Source: an uncultured Prevotella sp. (GTDB lineage Bacteria > Bacteroidota > Bacteroidia > Bacteroidales > Bacteroidaceae). From it: DNA of 50,765 bases. Shown one piece after another: positions 1-7,717 of this stretch. The DNA lies in NCBI GenBank assembly GCA_946548065.1, contig CAMNPM010000015.1:1-50765 (forward strand). Reading direction: 5' to 3'. Position 1 is the first letter of the stretch. Every line of letters begins with the position of its first letter. The translations under genes and the position numbers were made by a program. The notes beneath the pieces were generated by a model. The model was given only the letters and a program-made list of their open reading frames with translations. It made no database searches and was not told the origin of the DNA.

Positions 1-16
1 ATTGACAAATATGATT

Positions 17-574
17 TTATTCAGGTATTTCATCTTCGTTGGCTATTTGAATCATATTAACCAGTTCCTCAGCATAATGGAAAGCAGATGTAATCTTGTA
101 GGTTTCATCCTGTTCGCTGATACATTCGGCAAACCCCATGCCCTGCATCTCCTGAAGCAGTTTGTTCACTATCTCCAAATAAGAACCTACACCATATTTC
201 TTATAGAGGTGTCCGGCTTTCTCCTTCAGTTCGATATCCAGGCTGATCTGCTCTATCAGATGGCTCTTACGAAACTGGTAGCCAGCCGTAAACGACTGGT
301 TGTAGGTCTTCAAAAAGTCCAGATAGTCGAGCCATTTGGAAAAACTCTCCAACTTCTGTTCTATGGACTGCTTTCCCTCCCCAATACGCGAGAAGTAGAA
401 GTAGCCGTTGCCTTCTTCCAATTGCAGACCTATCTCCTTGAAGAAATCAGCATAATCGTCGAAGTTCTCCTCTATATCCTCATACAGATGACGGATTGAG
501 GGTTCAGTACTGTCCACTGAGAGGAACTCTCCACGGCTCAGTCGCTCGTATATTCGTTGAGTATTATTTCGCAT
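17..574 (-). CDS. MksE/JetB-like condensin subunit
   Basis: The 185-residue soluble protein resembles the MukE/MksE family, small winged-helix subunits that bind the kleisin of MukBEF-like condensins. It has no signal peptide or membrane segment and carries the acidic aromatic stretch DDYADFFKEIGLQLEEG near residue 40. The ATG chosen here overlaps the upstream gene by 11 nt; an earlier in-frame ATG at 598 would add 8 residues. Such subunits are encoded between the kleisin (here 564-1763) and a large SMC-like ATPase, which would lie just outside the window. Mks and Wadjet (JetABCD) systems share this gene order; Wadjet cleaves plasmid DNA, and the deciding genes (jetC, jetD) are not visible. 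The family call is from motif memory and is moderately secure. Confidence 0.55.
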   Translation of the reverse strand: MRNNTQRIYERLSRGEFLSVDSTEPSIRHLYEDIEENFDDYADFFKEIGLQLEEGNGYFYFSRIGEGKQSIEQKLESFSKWLDYLDFLKTYNQSFTAGYQFRKSHLIEQISLDIELKEKAGHLYKKYGVGSYLEIVNKLLQEMQGMGFAECISEQDETYKITSAFHYAEELVNMIQIANEDEIPE

Positions 575-1763
575 AGATAATAGGATATTCAATGTCATGA
601 TAAATGGCGTATTTCCCTGTCATCTTACATTCGTCAGGATGTAGGATGACCAGTTGGCAAAAGAGGGCTGCGTGGTCTTCTATATCACGCTTTGCCTTAT
701 AATCGTATCTCAGAATAAATTCAAAGAGATTGTAGCTTGACGCAGAAAAGGCATTCCATACTTCAGCAGGATCTACCTCCTTCAGTCGTTGCACATGTTC
801 TTGCAAGTCTTCGTCTGTCAGTGGTTCTGCTTCTGTTCGGGCTGTTTTCCGCAGTCCATTGCGCTCTGCTATTCGTCTCAGTATGCTGATTGTTTGGTCG
901 TTCCCCCTCAGCATTTCCAATGAGAGCCTTATTTTGCTGTATTGCCTTGATTCCATCCACAGCGGATTGCTATCTTCCAGCACCTGCACCAGATTAGTGT
1001 CTGTCTTGATGAGCAACTGGTCTTGCAGGTATTTCAGTTTCCGTATCTTCTTGTAGAGCTGATTTTGCTGTTCTATCTGATTGATATAGACGATAATCTG
1101 TCTGTCTATTTCCATCAGCGCATGATATGCCTCCACAAAGTCATGCTTCACATCGCTGCATGTCTTGGCCATGTGTGGGTCGTTGGCCATCAGGAAGAAA
1201 GCATGCTCATTATCCATCAGCTTTTCACATTCGCGTATCATCGAACGGATGCTTTGGCTTTTCTCGTCCAGATTCTGCAGTTTCTTTTTCTTGATAATGT
1301 AGTTGGGTTCTTGCTTATACGCATTATCCATGTTACGCTTCAAGTCAACCACATTCTTAAGCGTCCTGAACCCCGTCTTTTTTAGCAGTTGTCGCACGCT
1401 ATCCTGATAGCCAGCCTTACGGTTGACATTCGTCTCTTGCAGAAAATAGCCTATATGTTCTTTCAACGTGTTGATGCACTCCTGTACACTCAGTACGCTG
1501 ATTTCCTCATTCACATTCAGTACCTCTTCAAAGAAATTGAGGTAGTCGCTCTCTATCTCTACCGTATTGCCCGTTTCCACCAGTACGCCATAATCCAGCA
1601 GTTTCCTCAGTCGTGCTTCATTTCCTCCAACCAGTTCCAAAGCCAACCCTTGAGGAAACTTCATTAGTTTCCGCTTCTCAAACATCTCGCTCAGCAATCC
1701 TTGTTCACGCGAGAGTGTCTTCGTTAGCTCTTCTATGGTTCTAAAATGTGATAATATTTCCAT
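564..1763 (-). CDS. MksF/JetA-like kleisin of a condensin-type system
   Basis: This 399-residue, mostly helical and charged protein has long predicted coiled-coil stretches (about 150-260, rich in K, E, Q and L) between a winged-helix-like N-terminus and a C-terminal domain. That is the layout of MukF/MksF kleisins, which bridge the SMC heads and bind MukE-type partners. It is first in its cluster and overlaps the MksE-like gene by 11 nt, so the two are probably translationally coupled. Upstream DNA is decayed HTH and toxin-antitoxin debris, a common setting for defence loci. Nothing distinguishes chromosome-organising MksBEF from anti-plasmid Wadjet in the visible part. The assignment rests on gene order and general architecture more than on a diagnostic motif. 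Confidence 0.5.
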   Translation of the reverse strand: MEILSHFRTIEELTKTLSREQGLLSEMFEKRKLMKFPQGLALELVGGNEARLRKLLDYGVLVETGNTVEIESDYLNFFEEVLNVNEEISVLSVQECINTLKEHIGYFLQETNVNRKAGYQDSVRQLLKKTGFRTLKNVVDLKRNMDNAYKQEPNYIIKKKKLQNLDEKSQSIRSMIRECEKLMDNEHAFFLMANDPHMAKTCSDVKHDFVEAYHALMEIDRQIIVYINQIEQQNQLYKKIRKLKYLQDQLLIKTDTNLVQVLEDSNPLWMESRQYSKIRLSLEMLRGNDQTISILRRIAERNGLRKTARTEAEPLTDEDLQEHVQRLKEVDPAEVWNAFSASSYNLFEFILRYDYKAKRDIEDHAALFCQLVILHPDECKMTGKYAIYHDIEYPIIYAK

Positions 1764-1769
1764 GAAATA

Positions 1770-2027
1770 TCAAGCTTTCAAATGTTCATATAATTTCATC
1801 CTTAACACCTCGCTATTCTGGAACTCGAACTGGAACATCTTACGATTGAAGTGCGGATTGTTCTTCTGGATAATCCGGTGGTAGATACCATGGCTTGGTC
1901 AACACCTTTCTGCTCGGCTAACCACTTGTTGGTGCGCTGGTACTCTCTACGAGACACTCGGTAGTCTCGCGGTTCCTCCCTTCTCTGCAAGCACTACTGT
2001 CAGTCGGTTTAAATCTTTACCTTCCAT
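1770..2027 (-). pseudogene. Broken XRE-type HTH gene fused to an unknown C-terminal fragment
   Basis: From the ATG at 2027 the minus strand reads MEGKDLNRLTVVLAEKG, then shifts frame to RTNKWLAEQKGVDQAMVS, a helix-turn-helix typical of small Bacteroidota XRE regulators (usual form NKWLAEQLGKDPATVS). A further shift gives KNNPHFNRKMFQFEFQNSEV and a stop at 1770, which does not look like the normal end of such regulators. At least two frame changes are needed, so no intact protein is made. The fragment ends 7 nt before the MksF-like start and may once have been the regulator of that locus. Confidence 0.55.
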
Positions 2028-2055
2028 GTTATACGTTATTACATAATACAGGGTA

Positions 2056-2063
2056 CAAAGATA
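2056..2063 (-). promoter_or_regulatory. Bacteroidales -7 element (TATCTTTG)
   Basis: TATCTTTG matches the TAnnTTTG -7 consensus and lies about 29 nt upstream of the broken HTH start. It could still drive the MksF/MksE-like genes. No clear TTTG is present at the expected -33 distance. Confidence 0.45.
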
Positions 2064-2221
2064 GCGATTTTTTAGCAGGAATCATTATCTTTTGCCAAAA
2101 ATATGAACACAGAGGCAAAAATATTTGTCTTTTAACAAATGTCCGAAGGTTAAAAATAGAGAAGCATCACTAGATTGACTCATAAAATGCCATTTTCAGA
2201 CCAAAAGAACCAAAAACATGT

Positions 2222-2391
2222 GTTAAGACAAAAATACATCTTACTTTGCTTGCTGCCGACGATGCTCTTGGCAGACAGCTTCAAGATGCTGAATTACTCA
2301 GAAAATGAAGAGGATTATAGTTTACGCAGATTTTGACTTCCTATCTGCTCCACAGGAGGAATCATATTCCATTCGTTGGGATGAACTATAA
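2222..2391 (+). pseudogene. HipBA-like toxin-antitoxin remnant
   Basis: The plus strand carries the tail of one reading frame (AADDALGRQLQDAELLRK, stop 2306-2308) overlapping by ATGA the start of a second one (2305-2391), which begins MKRIIVYADFDFLSAPQE. The latter closely resembles the N-terminus of the Bacteroidota HipA-family kinase toxins, but continues for only 10 more codons and stops. The ATGA coupling of an antitoxin-like tail to a HipA-like head fits a hipBA pair after deletion of most of both genes. Recognition is from memory of the family and is moderate. Confidence 0.45.
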
Positions 2392-2429
2392 AAAGTTGCG
2401 TATTCTGCTCGTTTTACGTGAAAAATGTG

Positions 2430-2437
2430 TAACTTTG
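2430..2437 (+). promoter_or_regulatory. Candidate -7 element (TAACTTTG)
   Basis: TAACTTTG matches the Bacteroidales -7 consensus. A T-rich TTTTA lies about 15 nt upstream instead of a proper TTTG. No credible reading frame follows, so it would have to start a small RNA or be a relic. Confidence 0.3.
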
Positions 2438-2619
2438 CAGCGCAATTGAAACGATGTAGCGTACAGAGAGAAGCTCGTTGAAATCCAGCGAGATAACACA
2501 TTCAGACGTGGCAAGTAGTGTCCCTGCATCGATAAACAACTTAAGTTTCGGAAGTAAAATTGCTTGATATTTTTGCAAAGAAAAGGGTTTGAAGCTTCTG
2601 TTTTTACAGAATTTATTTG

Positions 2620-2627
2620 TATCTTTG
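2620..2627 (+). promoter_or_regulatory. Candidate -7 element (TATCTTTG)
   Basis: TATCTTTG matches the -7 consensus and lies 36 nt upstream of the small open frame at 2663. The -33 region is weak. Confidence 0.35.
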
Positions 2628-2662
2628 TAGTGGTAAATAATGAATACAAAATACTTCAAACC

Positions 2663-2776
2663 ATGTGCAAAGTTACAAATATTTTCTCAGAAATCGCTTC
2701 TTTTTTCCAGAAAAGTAGCAAAAGCAGTGCAGTTGGTGCCATATCCAGTGTTATGAAGAAAGTAATTATCGACTGA
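2663..2776 (+). CDS. Possible 37-aa small protein
   Basis: The frame reads MCKVTNIFSEIASFFQKSSK and ends SSVMKKVIID. It is lysine- and serine-rich, has no transmembrane segment or known motif, and follows a TATCTTTG -7 element by 36 nt. It ends 39 nt before a strong hairpin. It could be a small regulatory protein, or part of a repeated non-coding element. I do not recognise it, and the frame is short enough to arise by chance. Confidence 0.25.
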   Translation: MCKVTNIFSEIASFFQKSSKSSAVGAISSVMKKVIID

Positions 2777-2815
2777 GCCGTTTTCCGTGCATTGATGTCG
2801 GATGCCCCACAAAAA

Positions 2816-2839
2816 ATTGGTTGTCTCCCGACAACCAAT
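2816..2839 (-). terminator. Hairpin with U-tract ending the ileS-to-DUF3256 run
   Basis: ATTGGTTGTC pairs perfectly with GACAACCAAT around a 4-nt loop (10-bp stem). On the minus strand the stem is followed directly by TTTTTT, so it is a good intrinsic terminator for the operon that ends at 2942, about 100 nt downstream of the last stop codon. Confidence 0.65.
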
Positions 2840-2941
2840 CTTTCAATTAACCTTAATAATCTAATACCATGAAAAACACACTTGCAAAATTAAACATTAT
2901 CTTGGGAATATGCAAGGATTTTATGTTTTTTCTACCCCCGT

Positions 2942-3553
2942 TTAACGCTCTTTAATAAATTTACCTCTCCATTTAAGGATTGTTGACGGTTCGGAGCGTG
3001 TTTCCTGCTCTTCCGAGGCTGGAGCATCCAACTGAGTAACGGGCTGTAGTGTCAGCATGGGCTGCTCGGGAGTAGAGGCTGGCGACGGGGACGGCGCAGG
3101 GGTGTGCAGACTGGCAACGAACATTTGGCCGGGGGGCAACGGAAGGTCCAAGTAGTCGCTGGCGGGCAGGGGATGCCAGCTGAGGGAATAAAAGGCGACG
3201 GTGCTCTCACGGATGTCGGTGCCGTAGGTTTGGACAACGCAGAGGATGTGTTGCGCACTATCGACGGGCTGCGACACGGGAAGGAGCTGCATCTCCATGG
3301 TGACAGCGTCGTTGAGCTGCAGCAGCAGATTTTGGTCGGTGAGTTCGAGCAAACGGCTCTTGCCGCCCAGCTGGTTGACTACCTCGGCATCCATGCCGGA
3401 GGCCATGAAGTCGAGCAGGTCAAGACGGTTATTCTGCGACAGATAGGGTACTGCCTCAGCGGGCATCTCCCTGAACACGTCGGGCATGGCAGGGTGCTGG
3501 GCATGGGCTACCAGGGCTGCCAGCAAGGAAAGAAGGACGAATGTTTTTCGCAT
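2942..3553 (-). CDS. DUF3256 family exported protein
   Basis: This 203-residue protein starts with a signal peptide (MRKTFVLLSLLAALVAHAQ, signal peptidase I-type cleavage after AHA) and continues MPDVFREMPAEAVPYLSQNNRLDLLDFM, the hallmark N-terminus of the Bacteroidota DUF3256 family. The middle contains the conserved pattern in which lines of the type MEMQLLPV, CVVQTYGTDIRESTVAFYSLSW follow each other. Family members are periplasmic or surface-exposed and of unknown function. The C-terminal 50 residues are proline-rich (PAPSPSPASTPEQP), probably a flexible tail. It lies 10 nt after rsmE and is last in the operon. Confidence 0.8.
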   Translation of the reverse strand: MRKTFVLLSLLAALVAHAQHPAMPDVFREMPAEAVPYLSQNNRLDLLDFMASGMDAEVVNQLGGKSRLLELTDQNLLLQLNDAVTMEMQLLPVSQPVDSAQHILCVVQTYGTDIRESTVAFYSLSWHPLPASDYLDLPLPPGQMFVASLHTPAPSPSPASTPEQPMLTLQPVTQLDAPASEEQETRSEPSTILKWRGKFIKER

Positions 3554-3563
3554 AGCGGGTATC

Positions 3564-4283
3564 TTATGTTTTGGAAAGTTGCATCATCATCACGGCTGTG
3601 AGTCCGGCGGTCTCGGTGCGCAGACGGCTCTTGCCCAGATGTACCGACTGATAGCCATGAGAGAGGGCCTGCTGCACCTCAGCGACGGAGAAGTCGCCCT
3701 CGGGACCTATCAGCACGGTGGCATCAGCGGCGGTGTCCGACTGGCGCAGTTGGTCGAAGAGCCAGGTGCGCGGAATCTCCTCATAGCAGTGGGCTATATA
3801 CTTCTGGCCCTGACGCGGCTGGTTGATGAAACCGGCGAAGGACACGACATCGTGTAGCTCGGTCTTCCACGCCTTGCGGCTCTGCTTCATGGCTGACACC
3901 ACGATCTTGTCGGCTCGCGCTGTTTTCAGGACGCGGCGCTCGGAGAACTGACAGTCGAGGAAGCTAATCTCATCGACCCCGACCTCTACTGCCTTTTCTA
4001 TCATCCACTCCATGCGGTCCATCATCTTGGTGGGGGCAATGGCCAGATGGACGCGCCCCTGCCACTGACGCTGCTGCGGAAGGACTTCCTTGATGTCGTA
4101 GAGGCAATGCTTGGTATGCGCCAAGGTTACCTCAGCACGATAGAAGCTGCCCTGTCCGTCCATCAGCATCAGCTCGTCGCCCGCCTTCAGGCGGAGCACA
4201 CGCAGGGCATGAGCCGCCTCGTCGGGCGGCAGCTCGTTGACTGAACCCGCATCGGGAACATAAAAGTATCGCGTCTCTTTCAT
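3564..4283 (-). CDS. rsmE: 16S rRNA m3U1498 methyltransferase RsmE
   Basis: RsmE methylates N3 of uridine 1498 in 16S rRNA of assembled 30S subunits using S-adenosylmethionine. The 239-residue length is normal. The N-terminal PUA-like RNA-binding domain covers about residues 1-70 (HALRVLRLKAGDELMLMDGQG), and the SPOUT methyltransferase core shows the knot motifs IGPEGDFS (about 190) and HLGKSRLRTETA (about 220), which bind SAM. The start codon is the first ATG after the MFS gene, 16 nt downstream of it. The gene sits in a run with lspA and ileS, consistent with constitutive housekeeping expression. Confidence 0.93.
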   Translation of the reverse strand: MKETRYFYVPDAGSVNELPPDEAAHALRVLRLKAGDELMLMDGQGSFYRAEVTLAHTKHCLYDIKEVLPQQRQWQGRVHLAIAPTKMMDRMEWMIEKAVEVGVDEISFLDCQFSERRVLKTARADKIVVSAMKQSRKAWKTELHDVVSFAGFINQPRQGQKYIAHCYEEIPRTWLFDQLRQSDTAADATVLIGPEGDFSVAEVQQALSHGYQSVHLGKSRLRTETAGLTAVMMMQLSKT

Positions 4284-4299
4284 CGTTGTTCAGCGGCTA

Positions 4300-5631
4300 T
4301 TAATGACGGATATCGCCGATGGGCTTCTTCTCAGGCTTGAACACTAGGGCAAAGGCCACGCCCACGACGAGGGCAAAGGCTGAGAAGACAAACCAGCACG
4401 TGGGCCAGTCGCCAACCAGGAAACCGCCCTCCCACTGACAGTAATAGTTGACCACCTCGCCAGCTGCCAGCGTGCCGATGGTGGCCCCCAGTCCGTTGGT
4501 CATCATCATGAACAGTCCCTGGGCCGAGGCTTTGATGCTGGGCTCGCACTCCTGGTCGACAAAGATGCCGCCGGAGACATTGAAGAAGTCGAACGCCACA
4601 CCATAGACTATGCACGAGAGGACAAAGAAGATGACCCCAGGCACGGCAGGATTGCCTATGCCGAAGAACCCGAAGCGGAACACCCATGCAAACATAGACA
4701 TGAGCATAACGACCTTGATGCCGAAACGCTTCAGGAAGAACGGTATCATAAGGATGCAGAGTGCCTCGCTGATCTGCGAGACGGACGTCAGCAGGGTGGC
4801 GTTATTGGCAGCAAACGAGTCGGCAAACTCGGGCTGGCCCTTGAAGCTGGTGATGAAGGGTCCGGCAAAGCCGTTGGTCACCTGCAGGCACATGCCCAGA
4901 AGAGCGGAGAACACGAAGAACAATGCCATCTGCCTGCGTCTGAAGAGCTTGAAGGCATTGAGCCCCAGGCTCTCGGCCAGCGACATGCTGCCTTCTTTCT
5001 TCTCAATCCGGCACTGGGGTATGCACAGGTAGCAATAGAGGAAGAGCACCAGGCTCAACATGCCGGATACGAAGAACTGCATATAGGTGTACTGGAACTT
5101 ACGGGCATTGTCGGCCAGCGTCATCGAGAAGCCTCCGTCGTCCCATACCGCACAGTTGACAAACCACATGGTGGCGATGAAGCCTACCGTGCCCAGGACA
5201 CGGATGGGCGGGAAGTCGCGGACGGTGTCCAAACCGTTCTTCTTCAGGATATAGAACGCCGTGGTATTGGCCAGGGCGATGGTAGGCATGAAGAAAGCCA
5301 CGCTGAGCGTATATAGTGCAATGAAGCCGGAGGGGTTGGCAATCTCGTTGCCAAAGCCTGCCTGGATACCCATCCACCAGCATCCCAGCATGAAGGCACC
5401 AGCCATCAGATGGCAGAGGCCCAGCAGGCGCTGCGGCTGGATATACTTATCGGCCACAATGCCCATGAGCGTAGGCATGAAAATACTAACAATGCCCTGA
5501 ATGGCATAGAACCATGAGATCTTGTCGCCCAGACCGGCCACACCCAGATAGTTGCCCATGCAGGTTAGGTATGCTCCCCACACGGCAAACTCCAGGAAGT
5601 TCATAATTGCTAAACGTACTTTCGTATTCAT
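4300..5631 (-). CDS. Nucleoside:H+ symporter-type MFS transporter (NupG/XapB family)
   Basis: This 443-residue inner-membrane protein has 12 predicted hydrophobic segments and the N-terminus KVRLAIMNFLEFAVWGAYLTCMGNYL, characteristic of the nucleoside:H+ symporter family in Bacteroidota. Further family features are the loop GIVADKYIQPQRLLGLCH and the segment FVDQECEPSIKASAQGLFMM in the C-terminal half. The family imports nucleosides with protons; the exact substrate cannot be read from sequence. It lies 50 nt downstream of the 76-aa gene and 16 nt before rsmE. Confidence 0.8.
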   Translation of the reverse strand: MNTKVRLAIMNFLEFAVWGAYLTCMGNYLGVAGLGDKISWFYAIQGIVSIFMPTLMGIVADKYIQPQRLLGLCHLMAGAFMLGCWWMGIQAGFGNEIANPSGFIALYTLSVAFFMPTIALANTTAFYILKKNGLDTVRDFPPIRVLGTVGFIATMWFVNCAVWDDGGFSMTLADNARKFQYTYMQFFVSGMLSLVLFLYCYLCIPQCRIEKKEGSMSLAESLGLNAFKLFRRRQMALFFVFSALLGMCLQVTNGFAGPFITSFKGQPEFADSFAANNATLLTSVSQISEALCILMIPFFLKRFGIKVVMLMSMFAWVFRFGFFGIGNPAVPGVIFFVLSCIVYGVAFDFFNVSGGIFVDQECEPSIKASAQGLFMMMTNGLGATIGTLAAGEVVNYYCQWEGGFLVGDWPTCWFVFSAFALVVGVAFALVFKPEKKPIGDIRH

Positions 5632-5681
5632 AGTCTTTATAGGTTTAAAAAGTTTTTCATCCTAATCATAATGGAGGTGAT

Positions 5682-5912
5682 TCACGTGAGCAGTCTGCCT
5701 TTATAGTAGGCACACACGCGGCCATCGTCGCACGTGCGCAGCTCAACGCGACCGGTCAGCCACTCCGTGCGGCCCTGCTCCTGGAGCAACGGGTACAGGT
5801 CGGCCAGGTAGCCCTCTCTGATCTCCAGCACGTGCTGAATCAGGCAACGGCCGTCGGGGGTCAGCACCTCGTTGCAGGCTATCAGCCTTTTGGGGTTCAG
5901 CTTGCGATTCAT
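5682..5912 (-). CDS. Conserved small hypothetical protein (76 aa)
   Basis: The frame encodes a compact protein beginning MNRKLNPKRLIACNEVLTPDG and ending VCAYYKGRLLT, with regularly spaced charged and hydrophobic residues and no signal peptide. I believe similar 70-80-aa proteins occur at the same place in other Bacteroidales, but give no function. It shares 170 nt with the upstream lipoprotein reading frame in another phase. Its codon choice looks natural, whereas the upstream frame in the shared part gives low-complexity R/P/G/A-rich sequence, so this is probably the frame under selection. Confidence 0.6.
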   Translation of the reverse strand: MNRKLNPKRLIACNEVLTPDGRCLIQHVLEIREGYLADLYPLLQEQGRTEWLTGRVELRTCDDGRVCAYYKGRLLT

Positions 5913-6690
5913 TTTTCTGTTCTTTGTTATGGAAACGAATAAGTTGTATCTGACTGATGAACATCAGCCTGCGGGGATTGTCGGCATCAGCATCGCCATT
6001 GGGCGCAAGATACACAAAGCCACTCATCGACTTCAGCTTCTTCTCGTTGTTGGCGGGGATGCGGATCTGCAAAAGCCCCGATACCGACACATGATTGGAG
6101 GTCTGGATGATGCTGTCGCCCTCGTACTTGGTGACGATGCACACCACGGCATCCTTCATGCCCGACTGCCAGATATACTCAGACATGAACTGGAACATAA
6201 ACGAGTCGCCCTTATAGAAAGAGGTGTCAACCTTGACCGCGAAGTCGAAACGGTTCATAGTGGGCTGCGGCATCAGCAGCACGTCAGTGGCTCCGGTCCA
6301 GACATTAGCCGTGTCGCCAGTAGTGCTATACTGTGAATAGCGCCCTATCTCGCCCACCGATGCTCCCAGCTGCTTGGCTTCGTCGGCCAGACGCTCGTTG
6401 ACCTCGGTATAGATCTTCTTCAGCCGCACCAGGTGGGAATAGTAGTAAATCATCGACGAGTCGAACTCTGCTTCCGTGATACCATGCTTCTTGAGGACGG
6501 TCTGGAAATACAATGACTTGTCGAAGTCCTGGCTTTCGCTCTGACGGTCTATCTTGACCATAGCCTGTGCCACATGGTAGTCGTAGAGTATATCCTCCAT
6601 ATCGTCTGGCTGGATATACTGGGGCGGGACGCTTGGGGTGCAAGCCGCCACCAACGCCACAACAACAAGTACCAAAAGGCTATTCTTCAT
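5743..6690 (-). CDS. DUF4296-type lipoprotein
   Basis: The start is placed at ATG 6690, giving a lipoprotein signal MKNSLLVLVVVALVAAC with the acylated cysteine at residue 17; upstream in-frame codons would bury the signal. Residues 25-110 (QPDDMEDILYDYHVAQAMVKID) match the DUF4296 pattern seen in Bacteroidota lipoproteins. Function is unknown. The start overlaps the end of lspA by 11 nt, so a lipoprotein-processing enzyme and a lipoprotein are co-translated. The natural protein probably ends near residue 265; the last 55 or so residues overlap the 76-aa gene and look like a phase shadow, suggesting that the ancestral stop codon was lost. Confidence 0.7.
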   Translation of the reverse strand: MKNSLLVLVVVALVAACTPSVPPQYIQPDDMEDILYDYHVAQAMVKIDRQSESQDFDKSLYFQTVLKKHGITEAEFDSSMIYYYSHLVRLKKIYTEVNERLADEAKQLGASVGEIGRYSQYSTTGDTANVWTGATDVLLMPQPTMNRFDFAVKVDTSFYKGDSFMFQFMSEYIWQSGMKDAVVCIVTKYEGDSIIQTSNHVSVSGLLQIRIPANNEKKLKSMSGFVYLAPNGDADADNPRRLMFISQIQLIRFHNKEQKNESQAEPQKADSLQRGADPRRPLPDSARAGDQRGLPGRPVPVAPGAGPHGVADRSR

Positions 6691-7327
6691 CTGTCGGCTC
6701 TCCTTTCTTAAAAGATATCCCACTAATTTCCCTGCGATAGAACAGCAACAGCAGGACAACGCCTACGGTGATGGCCGAATCGGCAAAATTGAAGATGGGA
6801 CTGAAGAAAACAAAGGGATGGCCTCCGAACATGGGTACCCAGTCGGGATAGGTGGTGACGATGAGCGGAAAGTAGAACATATCGACCACCTTGCCCATCA
6901 GGAAGGGGGCATAGCCCGTGCCGAAGGGTACGAAATAAGACACGTAATACTCGGAGCTGGCACTGAACACCAGTCCGTAGAAGGCTGAGTCGAAAATATT
7001 TCCCGCAGCTCCGGCCAGCACCATCGACAGGCATGCCACATAGCCCCATCTAGCCTGACGCAGGCACTGCTGCCTGATGTAATAGCCTAAGGCACACACC
7101 GCCACCACACGAAACAGGCTGAGAACCAGCTTGGAGCCAATCTCCATGCCGTAGGCCATACCATTGTTCTCGATGAACACAATCTTGAACCACGAGAGAA
7201 TCTCAATCTGCTCATGCAGCGTCATGCTGGTCTTCACCCAAATCTTGATGACCTGGTCGGTAATGAGGATGGCGACCACGATAATTGCGGCCATCCATCC
7301 CCTCTTAGATATCTGCGGATTACCCAT
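6680..7327 (-). CDS. lspA: Lipoprotein signal peptidase II
   Basis: LspA cleaves the signal peptide of diacylated prolipoproteins in the inner membrane. Four hydrophobic segments are visible, and both catalytic aspartates lie in their usual motifs: GAAGNIFD (about residue 120) and FNFADSAITVG (about 185). At 215 residues it is longer than the usual 160-170 because of an insertion between the two motifs (SSEYYVSYFVPFGTGYAP), common in Bacteroidota. It is followed with an 11-nt overlap by a lipoprotein gene and preceded 3 nt away by the DksA-like gene. Confidence 0.93.
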   Translation of the reverse strand: MGNPQISKRGWMAAIIVVAILITDQVIKIWVKTSMTLHEQIEILSWFKIVFIENNGMAYGMEIGSKLVLSLFRVVAVCALGYYIRQQCLRQARWGYVACLSMVLAGAAGNIFDSAFYGLVFSASSEYYVSYFVPFGTGYAPFLMGKVVDMFYFPLIVTTYPDWVPMFGGHPFVFFSPIFNFADSAITVGVVLLLLFYRREISGISFKKGEPTDEE

Positions 7328-7330
7328 CTG

Positions 7331-7711
7331 CTATTTTCTGCCTGCCATCTTAGACTCAACGCTCAGTGTGGCATGAGGTACGGCACGCAGACGTTCCTTC
7401 GGTATCAGCTTGCCCGTAATACGGTCGATGCCGTAGGTCTTGTTCTCAATGCGCACCAGAGCGGCCTTCAAGCCCTGGATGAACTTCTGCTGGCGCGAGG
7501 CCATCTGAATCAGTTCTTCCTTCGACTGGGTGGCACTACCCTCCTCCAGTGCCTTGTAGGTGGGCGACGTGTCGTCAACGTCGTTGGAGTCTTTATTCAT
7601 CAACGCACTCATCATCTGGTCGTAGTCGCGCTTGGCCAGTGCGAGCTTCTCATTAATAATGTCACGGAACTCTTCCAGTTCTTCGTCCGTGTAACGTGTT
7701 TTTTCTGCCAT
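7331..7711 (-). CDS. TraR/DksA-family regulator lacking zinc-finger cysteines
   Basis: This 126-residue protein has the DksA/TraR build: an N-terminal coiled-coil hairpin (about 1-85, with the DDTSPTYKALEEGSATQSKEEL tip region) and a globular end KTYGIDRITGKLIPKERLRAVPHATLSVE. DksA-type proteins enter the RNA polymerase secondary channel and alter initiation, often with ppGpp. In the usual C4 finger the positions after YGI and in the last helix are cysteines; here they are Asp and Ser, and the protein has no cysteine at all. It sits between ileS and lspA, 3 nt from the latter, an arrangement usual in Bacteroidota. Confidence 0.85.
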   Translation of the reverse strand: MAEKTRYTDEELEEFRDIINEKLALAKRDYDQMMSALMNKDSNDVDDTSPTYKALEEGSATQSKEELIQMASRQQKFIQGLKAALVRIENKTYGIDRITGKLIPKERLRAVPHATLSVESKMAGRK

Positions 7712-7717
7712 AATCAG

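Larger units (their letters stand above)
2028..2941. other. AT-rich gap with remnants and candidate promoters
   Basis: This 0.9-kb stretch has no convincing full-length gene. It holds the HipBA-like remnant, -7 elements at 2430-2437 and 2620-2627 (plus strand), a 37-codon open frame at 2663-2776, a perfect hairpin at 2816-2839, and a 28-codon open frame at 2869-2955 whose end overlaps the DUF3256 gene on the other strand. Base composition is clearly more AT-rich than in the operon to the right, as expected of decayed accessory DNA. Confidence 0.6.
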
